Shown here one piece after another: positions 13,001-26,200 of a DNA stretch of 64,000 bases. This DNA is from Escallonia rubra (Eukaryota > Streptophyta > Magnoliopsida > Escalloniales > Escalloniaceae). Numbering within the stretch: the first letter of the stretch is position 1; every line of letters begins with the position of its first letter. Position numbers and translations under genes: made by a program. Below the pieces are notes generated by a model. It did no database searches. It was not told the DNA's origin and worked only from the letters and a program-made list of their open reading frames with translations. The DNA lies in assembly GCA_033065855.1 (NCBI GenBank), contig JAVXUO010000926.1, forward strand, positions 62,001 through 126,000, written 5' to 3'.

Positions 13001-16000
13001 GTCGAGCAATCCTCTTTCGACCCTTCCCATCGACCCCACCCCTCCAAGCCCACTCCAAGTCTTCCTAAAGGAATAGCATATAGAATCGACTAACTTCTGT
13101 GTAGATAAAGACTTATATTGTAATATCCCAAAACCTGAGACTAGTTTTATGGTAAAAATCCGAACTCATTATTCATTAGGCCTTTAGCGATGAATTTGGT
13201 GAGCATTATAAGTTATGATCATTAGCAACAACTTTTAGGAACCATAAGTTGTAATTTAACGATAGCAGTTATAAGTGATATTGATTGAGGTCTTTGGCGA
13301 CGATTAGCGTGTACAATATTTTTGGAAACATTTAGAGACAATTTTGAAGCGGGGTACAATAGGCAATTTAAAAGTTAAAAGGGGGTTACTTGGAAATATA
13401 AATTTTATTGGGGTTATTAAATGAGTAAAGATATAATGGTCTGATTTTGTCAACCATTTATTTTGGAAAGTTATTTTAGAGGGGGATCAGAGTAGGGGAA
13501 TCAGGACTAATCGGTACAGTAGGGGATTAATATTCCATTTCGGTTACAGCCTACAAAACAGAGAAAGAAGGGATTCAGATTGAGAAAAGAGGAAAGAGAA
13601 AGAGAAAGGGAGGAAGAGAAGTGGGGGGTGTGCTCGTGAGAAAGGGAGAGACGAATCTGCCGATAGGAACTCTGGCGAACGTAGCGACGATTTCGGTAAG
13701 CCCCTTTGCAATTTTCAATGTCTTTTTGTGTATCTTGCAGCATTTACGTAGTATATGTGGGTGCATCGATTTATAGAAGCGAGAAAAAAAGAGGGGGACT
13801 AAGGGCAGCCATGATTGCCGTGGTTATACCAGTGGGGCATATACACTCTGATCGTGTGGGTGTATGCAGATAGAGAGAGAGAGAGAGAGAGAGACAGCCG
13901 TTAGGGGCTGCCGTTAGAGAGAAGAACAGCCGTGTGCATGGGGTAGCCGTGGGAATGTACTCCGGTGCAGCCATGGTTTGGACAACGAGGCTGCACGGCT
14001 GCCTATGCAGGTTAATGTGTGGGTTGTGTGAGCGTTCGTGTGGGAGAAGAAAGCCACTGCCATGAGGCAGTGGGTGTAGTTGTGCTATGGGTATGTTGAA
14101 TGTGTGGCGAGTTGTATGTTTGTGTGAAGAACGAGCGGAATGGGTGCAGCCTTGAAAGAAATGGGGTGAAAGGTGTGTTGTTTGTGTGTACGGGTGTAAA
14201 TTGTGGGTGAAATGGGTGTAGTGTATGTTATATGTGAGTGTGTATGTGAGAAATGGTAGGGGGGAAGGTTGCACAGCAGCTTTAAGGTGAGTGCAGTGTG
14301 TGAAAGTGTGACTTTGTATGTGTTGGGCAAGAAGAAAACCACTGTCGTGAGGCAGTGGGTGTGGCTGTAATGAGTGTGGGATGTTTTGAGTGTGGTTGTG
14401 AGTGTATGAATGAATGTTTAGATTTAGTGTGCATCTGTGTGCGTTAATGGAGTGAATTGTAGTGTGCTAGGGGTGAAAGTGAAGCTGCGTGAACAGTAAC
14501 TGAGTATTCTGGGTTTGGACAGAGGTGTAAGGAAGAAAAAGAAGTGGGGAATGGGTTTGTGCAGTAAAAAACTGTGCTTGCACATGTGGTAAACTGTGCT
14601 TGCACAGTTGTACCACGAAGCTGTGGGGCATCGTGCAATTATCATAAATTGCTAAAAATTTACAGAAAGTTTCTTAGTGTAATATTAGAATTACTGGTAA
14701 AATTTCAGTTTTTTCTGGAATCGATTAGTATTTTTATAATTTCCGTAAGTTCAGTTTTTCTAAAATTCATTTGGAGTCTTTAAAATTCTTAAAAAATTCT
14801 GGGAAATTTTCTGTAATGTTTTTATGATATAAAGAAGTTTTAGTTTCAGTTTCATAAATTTTGGAGTTGATTTAGTACAATTATCCGTATCGCATTTGAA
14901 TTAGCAAAACAGATGGTTTTAGAAATGATTTTGGTGCTTTTAGATCCTAATTTCAGTTCCAATATTTTGGCTATTAACTTATTAGGATGTTTTAAGCTAC
15001 AAATGTATTTTATAAAGATTTATTATGAAATTTTGGGTATCTTAATGCGTTATAGAGTGTGCGGGATTTTCGTTAAGTTGGCCCATACGAGGGACGCGAT
15101 CTAGGCTGTGTGAGAGTGTCGGAGTGAGTAATTAGCATTCTATATGTTGACATGAGTTAGTGTATTGAGGCATTATATGGATGGTCTGTATTGGGGGTGA
15201 TATAAGGATGGTCTGTTATTTAGTATCTTAATGGTCTAACTAGTATACATATGCATATGTAATTACATTGTTATTGAGCACTGCCTGTGCAGCTTTGCTA
15301 AGTGTTACCCTGCACTGCCCGTGTGGCTTTGCAATCACTCATGTTCAATATCATCTGCATCGTTTACAGTGTAATTGAAATTGTTTCCATTAATATCTGA
15401 TTTAAGGGATTGAGTTGAATCTCTTCCCCTATTACCACTGAAATAAATCTGTTAATCGTTTGTAACCCTCTATTGAAATTTGAGCGACCTTACTGAACTC
15501 TCAAAAACTCACCCCTTTTCAGTTCTCTTCTGCAGGTAATAACCATCAGTAGATTTCTTGGATTGGTTAGAACCCGATTATGGAGTTGGTTTAGATTTTT
15601 ATTATTTTGTTTACTTAAGCTCCTGCAAGGGAATCAGTGTGTAAACTTACTTAATTGAGCACGTTAATTTTAGTCTTCTCATTTGAGAACAATTTAATTG
15701 AGAGTTTGAATTATTGTAGAAGCTCTAATATACATTGGGGCTATTTTATCAAATTGAGGAATTGAATGATTAAGTGATTGATCGATTGATTATCTAACGC
15801 TCCGGAAATTCCAGGGTGTTACATATACGCTTGATGTGGGCCACACAGGGAGGGGGAAGGTGAGTGAATAGAAATTTTAAGAGCATGTACGTACCTTATA
15901 AAGCATAGTTAGCTTGCGACTTGATGAGTCAATGTGGGCACTGACATGATAATTTGCTACCCCAACAAGTTCCTTTGAAAAAGAATCATAATCAGCAGTT

Positions 16001-19000
16001 TCATGAGCTAATGCGGTCAGTTCATGGAAGTGCGTTGCAAAGAGTGTAGGTGCTTTTATCACTTCAACAAGGTGCTCACAGATAGCCCAGGCCAAACCTG
16101 ATTATAAAAGCAAGCCTTGAGGTGAACAGATTAGGGGCACATTTAAGACTTAATCATATAGAAAACAATACACTAGTTACTAATACTAAGCACAAAATCT
16201 TAGGTATCTAATCAAATTGAATTAAAAACTCATATAAAGGATGAAGTATGCAACTGAAACTTATAAGTTAACCAATGTGTTGGTAATGGGAAAATGTACA
16301 TCCCTGTTCTCTATAATTCCTGGAGACTTTGCTTTCTCTCGTCGTTGCAGAGCACGGTCATCTCATTTTCCACTTATATATACGTACATGGTAGATGCAT
16401 CCACCACTTCAGCAAATATCCCACTGTGGAAAAACTTTATATAATCTGAGGCTTTCATATACAACTCTCTATGCATATTGTTTCTGAGTTACAGCTCTCT
16501 AATTTTTTAGAAGTTTTCCTTCTCTTTTCTCTGCCCAGCCTCTTTTTCCTGCTACACTAACTTGTGCACCTTTAAATGTACCATATCAGGACATAAATCG
16601 AGTCTACAAACATGAGAATGATCCATTAAAGAGCTCAAGGGGACACAACCATGTAGGTTGATTCTGCATAAAAGAAAAGGTGTCAATTCTAGATGTATTC
16701 TGCCCGGACATGTATTCTGTAACATGTGTTTCATCTTGTCTCTTAGAAATCCTGAATTAAGTACTTTGGAACGAAACTTTGATTTACACTGAAAAAAGAA
16801 TAGGCTGAATAGTACACTCTTCAAGTTCTTGAACTAAATAGAATGCCATATGCTGGAGTTTATGCAGTAAGGTACTTATGACTATCCACAGCAAATCCCC
16901 AGCAACATGGATCCCCAGATCCTGCTAGTAAAGTAAGGCTCTACTCAAACTTATTCACAATCAACAATTCCACAGACACAGAAGAAAAAATGATGGATAT
17001 TTTTAATAATATACAAGGCAAAGCATAGTTTCTCTATAACTAACCAAATCCATCATATGTTGACGTTCCCCGACCCAACTCGTCAATGATTATCAACGAC
17101 TTATGAGTAGCTCCTTTCAGAATTGATGCAGTCTCCAGCATTTCTTGCATAAAGGTAGAAACCCCACGTAGCTATTTAAGGGATGGAAAAACAAGAAAAA
17201 TGTATTGTCAGATTTCAACTGAAATTTCCTGGCCAAAATTCACAAACTGGGATACATTACATCCTCTCATGTTAATCAAGAAATGTCTGTCAAACGATAG
17301 GGGATAAAAATGCTGAGCCAACATAATGCTAATTCCCAGGCAATAAATAGTAGTCAATGTACTTGCACATGTTCAGTTTTGACTTTGACCATTTCAACTG
17401 GATATTGGTGTACTTTCCAAGCTATTAGATACCTCTATTAATAGTTCGGTTATTCAAGATATTCTGTACAGCTACTTGGAAACAAACGAAAGGGAGTCTT
17501 TTAATTGCTATGCAGAAAGAAGTTAAAGTTAAAGTTAAAAAAAAAAAAAAAAGAAAGAAGTTAAAGTTATATTATGGTCTGTCCGAACTACTCATAAGCA
17601 GCTTGACTTACTGCGACGAACTTAAACATACTCTGAGCTACTGAAAAATTTCCAGCGCTTTCAAATACTTGCATAAAATTTCCAGCCCTTTCAAATTCCT
17701 GATTCTTATAATGCTGGAAAAGAATGGATCGCATCCCAAGGCCAAACCTACTTGTAAGTGGGCTAAGAACCTGGCTCATATTACTACCTATACATGTACA
17801 TATGGGAGCCCATCCCCACATAGTGCTGGGATGGCTCCATTTTCTCAACTCATCTGCAGCCCCGCATCTTGGCCACATGGATGGCTGCAGATGACTTTTT
17901 CAAGAAGGCCAAAAGCAGTTCGCTAGACTATCTGGCGCACCGTTCACATTACCAGAATACCCTGGCCCTTTTTTCTTTCTCTCTCTTTCCTTCATGCGCT
18001 GCAGCTCTCTTGCCCACATACTCTCCTACACACACAACCCATCTGAAACCCATTCGACTTTTCTCTACCGCTCTCCTCTCTCTCTCTCTTCCCTTCTCTC
18101 CACCGTAGTCATCTAACAACCGCGATCGCCCATATTCCATCACCACTCACCATGGTGACATTATGAGATGGTCGTGCCGGTGAGTACGGTGTTGGCGGGG
18201 GTGGATTGGTAGTGCTGGTGGGTAATGGTGTTGGCGACAGCAGATTGATATTGCTTGGTGGGTATGGTGTTGGCGACAGCAGATTGGTGGTGCTAGTCTT
18301 AGTGACAGGATGGGTGGTGCTAGTAGGTATGGTGTTGGGCGCATCGATTGGAGATGCTGTTGGTGTTGGTGCTGACAGGGGCGAAGGTGATGCTAGTGGA
18401 GTATGGTGTAGGCGGCGACGATTGGTGGTGCTGGTGGGGGCAAATTGGTATTGCAGGTTTTGGCGAACTAGATTCTACCTATCATTAGTTTAAGGCTTAG
18501 GAAGTTCGAGTGAACTAGTATCACTACTCAAAAAAGGATATCTAGATTCAGTATAGAAGAATGCCATTCTTTCAATGCTCCTGCAGATTTGATTTTCTGG
18601 ATATTGAATAACCGCGTGAAGAATAAATCCTATAATAAAGATAACCCACAGTCCACAGAGATCTATAGCAGATCTAAGCAAAACTACCGAGACGACGGTG
18701 ACGGTTTTGGCTCAAATGAGGTCTAGATCTTGGCGGTAGCTATGTCAATGTTTCAGTGGCTGTTCGCAGGGTGATGTTAGTGGTTGTTGTGGTGCTGGAC
18801 TATGGAGACTGGTACTGGTGGTGGTTGCTGCTGATTGATTGGGGAGGTGTAGCATTGGAGTGGCAGCAAGAAGGAGAGAGACAGAAGGGGGTGGGAGGTT
18901 AGATGAGAGGTCAGATGAGAGAGAAACAAATGTGGGGCACAAAAAATAAATGAAAGGGTGTTTTGGTCTTTCAGCTAGTGCGCCAGATTAAGTGGCGTAC

Positions 19001-22000
19001 TGGCTTTAATTTTTTTAAAAAGCATATTGAACCGTCCATGTGGCAGTGATGGATGGTCTGAGATGGGTTGGGAAATTAGAGCCTATCCCAGTGATGGGTA
19101 GGGATGGACTCCTATATATATGTATATATATGTGTGTGTGTGTGTGTGTGTACACACACACACACACATATATATATATGTACATATATACACACACACA
19201 TACACATATATATGTATGTATGTACATACATGTATATGTGTGTGTGTGTACACACACACACGTCTGTGTGTACACACACACACGTCTGTGTGTACACACA
19301 CACACGTCTGTGTGTACACACACACACACGTCTGTGTGTGTACACACACACATATATGTGTGTGTGTACACACACATATACACACACACACATATATATG
19401 TGTGTGTGTGTGTATATGTGTGTGTACACACACACACATATATGTGTGTGTGTATACGTATACACATATAAATGTACACGCGCGCACACACACACACATA
19501 TATGTGTATACGTATACACACACACACACATATATATATGTGTGTGTGTTTTGTGTGTACACAAATATTTATATACATATACATATAATGCTTGGCACTT
19601 TCCATACTTCATGGGTGCAACATCAACTATTCGCTCATGATGATCAAGTTACAACCTAGGATCTGCAATCATATCATGTTAATTGTTCGTATTTCGTTCA
19701 TACCATTGGTATGCTCCCAGGTACCTGTAATTGTGATCCGATTGATAAAGCGGTCTTTTTGTGGAAACCTTCAAGAATAATCATCCTTTTTTATGGTTTT
19801 TCCGCTTCTCACATTCCATGTGTGAAGAACTGCAGGAAATTGTTCGATAACACTTACGATTATTTCTTTGTCAACAATGTGATATCCGACGATCAAGACA
19901 ATTCCGGCGAAATCTTTTTATGAACATAAATACGTATATGTATATGCACGTAGTAAATGTATACACGTATCATATATCTTTAAATATATACTTATGGGGA
20001 ACTGATCCCTTGCCACCGCTTAAGTTGTCGGCGCCATTCGGCCGTCCATCCATTGGATGGATGGACAGATCACTCTTTTCTTAAACTTCCCCATCATCCG
20101 CCCCATTATGGGGCAAACGTCCACACAGACGGTAAATCGCCGTTCGCCCCATAATGTGGCAAATGTCCACTCCATTACTTGACGAACGACAAAGGCACTT
20201 AAAAATAAAAAGGCAGATCGCCGCATATCTTGAGAACATGGACGTCTAGATTGCGTTAGTCCGCCGCAACCACGAGCTTTTCTTCTTCTGTTTCTCTTTC
20301 TTCTATTTCTTCTTCCCATTAGATTTGAACACCCAGTCGCCACCCGTCACGTCTTTACTACCGACGTCCTGGCCACAGACCACCACCGCATCACCACCAT
20401 CGCCCACAACCACCAGCCTGTCACAGCGTGTGCCGTTCTTGAGTCACCGCCGCGAGCAACAGGTATGATGGGTTTTAGGTGGTGGGGGGGGGGGGGGTTA
20501 GTAACAATGTGAGTACAAGCGCGGGGGCACGCTAGCGCAAGCTTGTATTTGAGTATTGAGATTTGCATGGTTATCAGTGGAAAGAGGTTAGGTTGGACAA
20601 GATTTTAGGGTTTTGATGGTACAGTTACTTGAATTCCGTGCCTTTTATGTATGTTCTTGTCGATTGTATTGGCGGCAGCTATTTGGATAAAGGTGGTTGT
20701 AGGCAACAGTTGTTTAGACAAACACATGTGAACACTCAACAATTTTCTGAACCGAGACATTTTCATGGGAGACGACCATCCATCCCATCACGGGTTAAGG
20801 TGGTCGCTGTGGGTTGGAGTGGGATGATGAATTGTTGTGGTGGTAGACGGGGAGATTGGTCACAATGTGTGCATGTGCATGCATGTAGCTTGTATGTGTA
20901 TGTATTGAGATTTGGATGGTTGGTAGAAATTGGTGGTTGGGTTGGACAAGATTTCAGGGTTTTGATCGTGGTTGACCGTAACAGCAGTGGTGGGTTTAAT
21001 TTTGAACAAAGTTACTTAAATTGTGTGCGGTGTACATCTACTGGTGGCTTATGTTAGCAACGACTATTTGGATAGAGGTGGTTGTTGGCAGCAGTTGTTT
21101 AAACAAACATCTGTGAACACTTAACAACTATGTGACCAACACATTTTCATAGGAGATGATTGTTTGTCCCATAATGGGGACGATAGTGATATTTCCATTT
21201 TTATTTGACGCAAAATAAAGGGGTAAAAGGGTAAAAAGCATCGTCCGACCCATTAACGAGCGGACAAACTTAAGAAAATGAGAAAAAAATGATCTACACA
21301 GTCTACAAATCTCGTATAAACGGCCAGATCAGCCCTGACAACTTAAAGAAGTTGCCAGTTGTAGCAGTGGATATATGTATATATCACTATAACATATTTA
21401 AATATACGTGTAGTCGTACTCTGGCTTCGCCTCTTTCACTGCCTGCTACTTGTCTTTTGCAGGCTTATTTGTACCCAGCTAGCTACATGATGGAACTCCT
21501 GACGGCCAATCATCACTCGGCAGCAACTCCTTCCTAGCATAGGGCCTCTGCCATTATTGCTTGATTGGAAGGATCAGACACTTTCCCCTACTTTTGACAG
21601 CACTTGGATAGCGGCCTGGGCCGCCTGGAATTGGAATAACATGACTAAGATCGACTGGACTTTGATGGGCTTTGTTTGGAAAGCTAGGAAAAGGTGGCAT
21701 GTCTAGGCCAGGGCTGAAAATCGATCTGAATTTTGCAAGCTGAGGGATATCCTGATGCTCGTGGGCGGTGAAACTGCGGTGGTTGTGTGGTGGAAACTGT
21801 TTGTGGTGAGCAAGGATGGACGTTGACAGAGACCGGCAATGGAAGGTGGGTGGTTTGCAGTAGTGATGGTGGGTGTGATGGTGGCGATGGCTTCTAACGA
21901 TGGCTTATTAGGGCTGCCCTGTGACAGAGCAAAGGGAAAGAGAGAAAAACAGGGAGAATGGAGAGAGAGAGAGAGAGAGAGAGAGAAGAGAAGAGAAAAG

Positions 22001-23235
22001 ATAAAGAGAGATCATGTGTGTTTTATACAAAAATACGAAGTTTTGGTCGCTTAGCCTTATGCTTAAGGCTAACCTCGTATCCGCTTTCCTAGGTAGCCCG
22101 TGTCTGACGTCAACCGGAACACCGGACACCGCAATTTTTTAAAAACCAGATTTTGGACACCGCTGAAATTTTTAATGTATAACTTATTTTATACACACAC
22201 ATCAATTTTGAAGCAATTGAATTTCGTTCAAAACGAATGAGAAAAAAAGCCAGTAACATGAAATAGTCTCAACAATGACAAGAAAGCAGTTGAATGTCTC
22301 AACAATACCAACATTAGAGTCTCAACAGTAACAAGAGAGAAGGAAAAAGGACATAAGACCAAAAGGATGAAGGAGAGGTTTTATAAAGTCAGAGGGTCTG
22401 TAAATGAGGTCGGAGATGTTGACCTTTCTTACTCTGGAATGGCAAACTTGGATGTTTTAGGTAACAAAAAGAAGGAAAAGAGAAAGAGATGAGAGAGAGA
22501 AGAAGGTACCTTTACTGGGTCGATCTGATTAGGGTTTAGCCTAAAAGTTCATTTCTTAAAAAATCCATATTTGTCCCTAAAATAAATTTGAAATATTGTA
22601 TTTTGGCCCCATACGCGTGGACACTTCTTCAAGAGGTGTCCGACATGGTGTTCGATAATTAAAAAATAAATAAATAAATTTGGACACTGCTGAGAGGTGT
22701 CGGTAGGTGTTCAACTCATTAAGTCCCTCCAAGGCATTTTGGTCAAAATCTCGTCCGCTATATAATGTAGCGAACGACGAGTTTTTTCTAATAAAAAATT
22801 AGATCTGGTCTGTGCATCCACAATGCATAGACCGCCTGATGGCGCTAGCAACTTAACTTAAGTTGTCTGCGTGAGCAAGGATCAGATTCTTATACATAAG
22901 TGTTGTGTACATATATGTAGTGAACTGATTAACAGCCACCGTTGGGCAACTTAAGTTGCCAACGGCATCTAACGGGCCAAATATGTTTATATTTAAGTAA
23001 GCTTCACCATCTGCTACATAAGTTAGCAGACAGTGAAATTTACCACATTGCCTCCCCTATTTGCCTGGGAATCCCTGTGACTCATTAAATCCATCTGGGG
23101 CTTTTTGGTCAAAAATCCTGTCTATTGCACATTATGTAGTGAAAAACAGGAAAACTTAAATGAAACTTTGATCTGGCCCATCCATCAGTGATGGATGGAC
23201 GACCAAGTTGCACTAGCAACTTAGCTTAAGTTGCT

Positions 23236-23268
<33 letters not shown>

Positions 23269-26200
23269 TCTTAAATGAAACATAAGTGAAATCTTCGTCC
23301 GCTCCATTATGTAGCGGACGACAAGTAAAACTTAAATGAAATTTCAATCTGGCCCATCCATCCGCAATGGATGGACGGCTAGATCGCGCTGATAAGTTAG
23401 CTTAAGTTGTTGAACTCATATATATATTGATATACATATAGATATGTATATATTTAGGGGCCGATCCACATCCACCAGAGGAGAAGTCTTTATTTCTTTA
23501 ACTGTCGTCCGGCCGTCCACGTCACCGCATGAACAACTAAGATTGTTTTTTTTTAAGCTGCTCTCAGCTAATCGCCCCAAAGAGGAGCGGTTGGTTCCTG
23601 GGAAAATTTGTGCCCCTCTTCTCCTTTATTTTCTTCTTCTTTTTTTTTGTTGTTGACTTTCTTTTGTTACGCTCTCTCCATCACCGATTTACCACATCAA
23701 AATTGAAGGGCACCACGATCAGCCATCACCACATGTCAACATCAAATCCACCACCAACAGCCATCAATGCCACCAAGCCGACATCAAATCCACCATTTCC
23801 ATCCAACGTCAAAGCCCACACACCATACATTGGGAAAAAGATTGCAACTTCAAAAGCAATTCTAAAAGAGAGAAGAGCGGCAAAATGAATACACAAACAG
23901 CGCAATTTGACCAAGTCTTTATGCATGTTTTAATACCATATCTAGATCAATGGAATTGTGTTTGCGACTTGTAACTGTTAACTTGATCTTTTCAAGAAAA
24001 ATCAAAAACGAAATAGTGAAAATTGCATTAACAAGCTTAAATTGGTATTAATTGTGACATCACCATTACCGTCGAACTCATGGAGGTCACCATCAACACC
24101 CTTAATGTAAACGATGAAATGTGAATCAATGACGGCGTCATGGTGGTGGTCTGAACATCATCAATCACCGCTGACCTTCACATCTCAACCACCGCCAGCC
24201 ATCACAACTCAGCCACCACAGTCGTGAATCTCATCATAGCACCATCGCCGACCATCCGACCCATCATAGCTCAGCCACCTTGCATGTCGATCCCATCACA
24301 GGTCCCATAACAAACCAACCACCCCCATCTAATCCACCCACCAACCTTACCGCTACTTCCACAAATCCACAGAGAGAGGTGAGAGAAGACAGAACCACCG
24401 CCCACACCCACCACCATCTGGGCAACCGCCACCCACCACCGCCCACAATCACACGTTCATCTCAAATTACTTACAGTAATTGTGTAGATCCAAGCCAAAA
24501 GCACCAAGATCTACACTAGATCTGAGCCAAAACTGCCGAGATGGTGGCGATTTTTGCTCAAATTTGGAGCGGACCTCGATGGTGGCAATGTCAATGCCGA
24601 TCTTTGTGGTTTTTTGTTAGTGGTAGGGATGGTGATATTAATGGTGGTAAGGATTATGGTGGTAGGGGTGAAGGTGGGGGGGGGGAGGAGAGAAACCATT
24701 GAAGAGAGAAAAAGAGGAGCATCTGAAGAGGAGAGAGTGAGAAGCAGTGAAGTGATAGGGGGCATGTTTGGGAAAAATGCTAACCGCTTTGCTTAGGGGC
24801 TGTTAAGCGAAAATTCTTTAAAAAAAGAATCATCTAGAACGTGGACAGCTTCAGACAATTGGAGAAATAAGGTTTTCTCCCGCTTTAGATAGGGATCGGC
24901 GCCTATATATAACATATATATAGGAGTTGAGCAACTTAAGCTAAGTTGCTAGTGCGATCTGAACGTACATGCTGTTGAAATGAACTGCTCAGATCCGTTG
25001 TTTTTTCAAGTGAAGTTGTCCGCAGAATAATGTTACGGACAATGACTTGCCGTCCGTGCAGAGGTCCGCTACAATGGGGGGACTTAAACAAAGAGTGATC
25101 TGGGCTGCACACATCGACAGCTTGGACGGCCAGATCGCACAGCTTAGCTTAAGTTGCGAGCGGTGACAATGGATTAGATCCCTATATGTATCCATATATG
25201 AAGAGAGAGAGAGAGAGAGAGGGTTGATCCCCGTATAGCGTTTGATAAAACGCTATTTAACAAACCGTGATCTAGTCGTCCGCTGAACATCTCGGACAGT
25301 TGAGATGACACTTTTTTTTTTTCAAAATCTTGCAACCTCGCTTATTACAGGGGCAGGCTGTCCTTTTTACCAAAATTCCCCTGCCCCTCCCCTTAGTGCA
25401 AAAAAAGAAAACATCCCCACTGACCGCTCCTTGTAGAAGCGAGCTATAGGGAGTTTATTTCCCTCTCTCTCTCTCTCTCTTCTCTCCTCTTTTTCTCCCC
25501 GACCCCGTCATCCACCCCCGCACACCCACACAAACCTCCACGACAAACACAAACACTCACAGAATTGTGTTGTGTTAGTGCGTGCGCGTTGTGCTTGTCT
25601 CTGTGGGTGTGTCGTTGTGTATGTTTTTTGGGTCTGTGTATGTATTTCGTGGGTCTGTGTTCGACTCTCCGTGTGTTTGTGTCGTGCGTGTCTGTGTGTA
25701 TCTCAACGCGCGTGTGGACAGAGATGGGTGACAGGTGTGTGTGGTGGGTTTGTGTACTGAGGATGGTGGTGGTGGCGACGACTAGTGGTTTTGGTGGTTG
25801 GTGACGGACTGACAGGGGAGGGGCAGGGGTAATTTATTTAGTAAAAAGGACAACCCACTCCTGTAGAAGCAAAAAGAAGTGTGATCTCAGCCGTCCACAA
25901 TATTCAACGGATGGCTAGAACACCGTGTCATAAATAGCGTTATAGTAAGCGCTCTAAACGAATCGGATGCCATATATATATGTATATGCAATTACACTAA
26001 AGATGTCATGATTGTTCTTAATTATGCAAAGTTGCGTTAGGAATATTAACACTAATGGTGGAATATCGATGATCAAGGTATTAGTGCATTCTGTTACTCC
26101 CTCCGTCCCACATAATTCGATCAACTTTCCTTTTTGGGCCGTCCCACAAAAAATCTCATTTCTCTAACCTGGCCCACTTTCTTACACTTTTTTATTCATT

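Noticed and set aside
19015-19659. Six overlapping open frames of up to 196 residues on both strands
   Set aside because: All are translations of the TG/CA/TA dinucleotide tract (runs of Thr-His, Cys-Val, Ile-Tyr); no real protein.
25565-25804. 79-residue Cys/Val-rich open frame in the element at 25221
   Set aside because: Comes from TG-rich filler; no domain.
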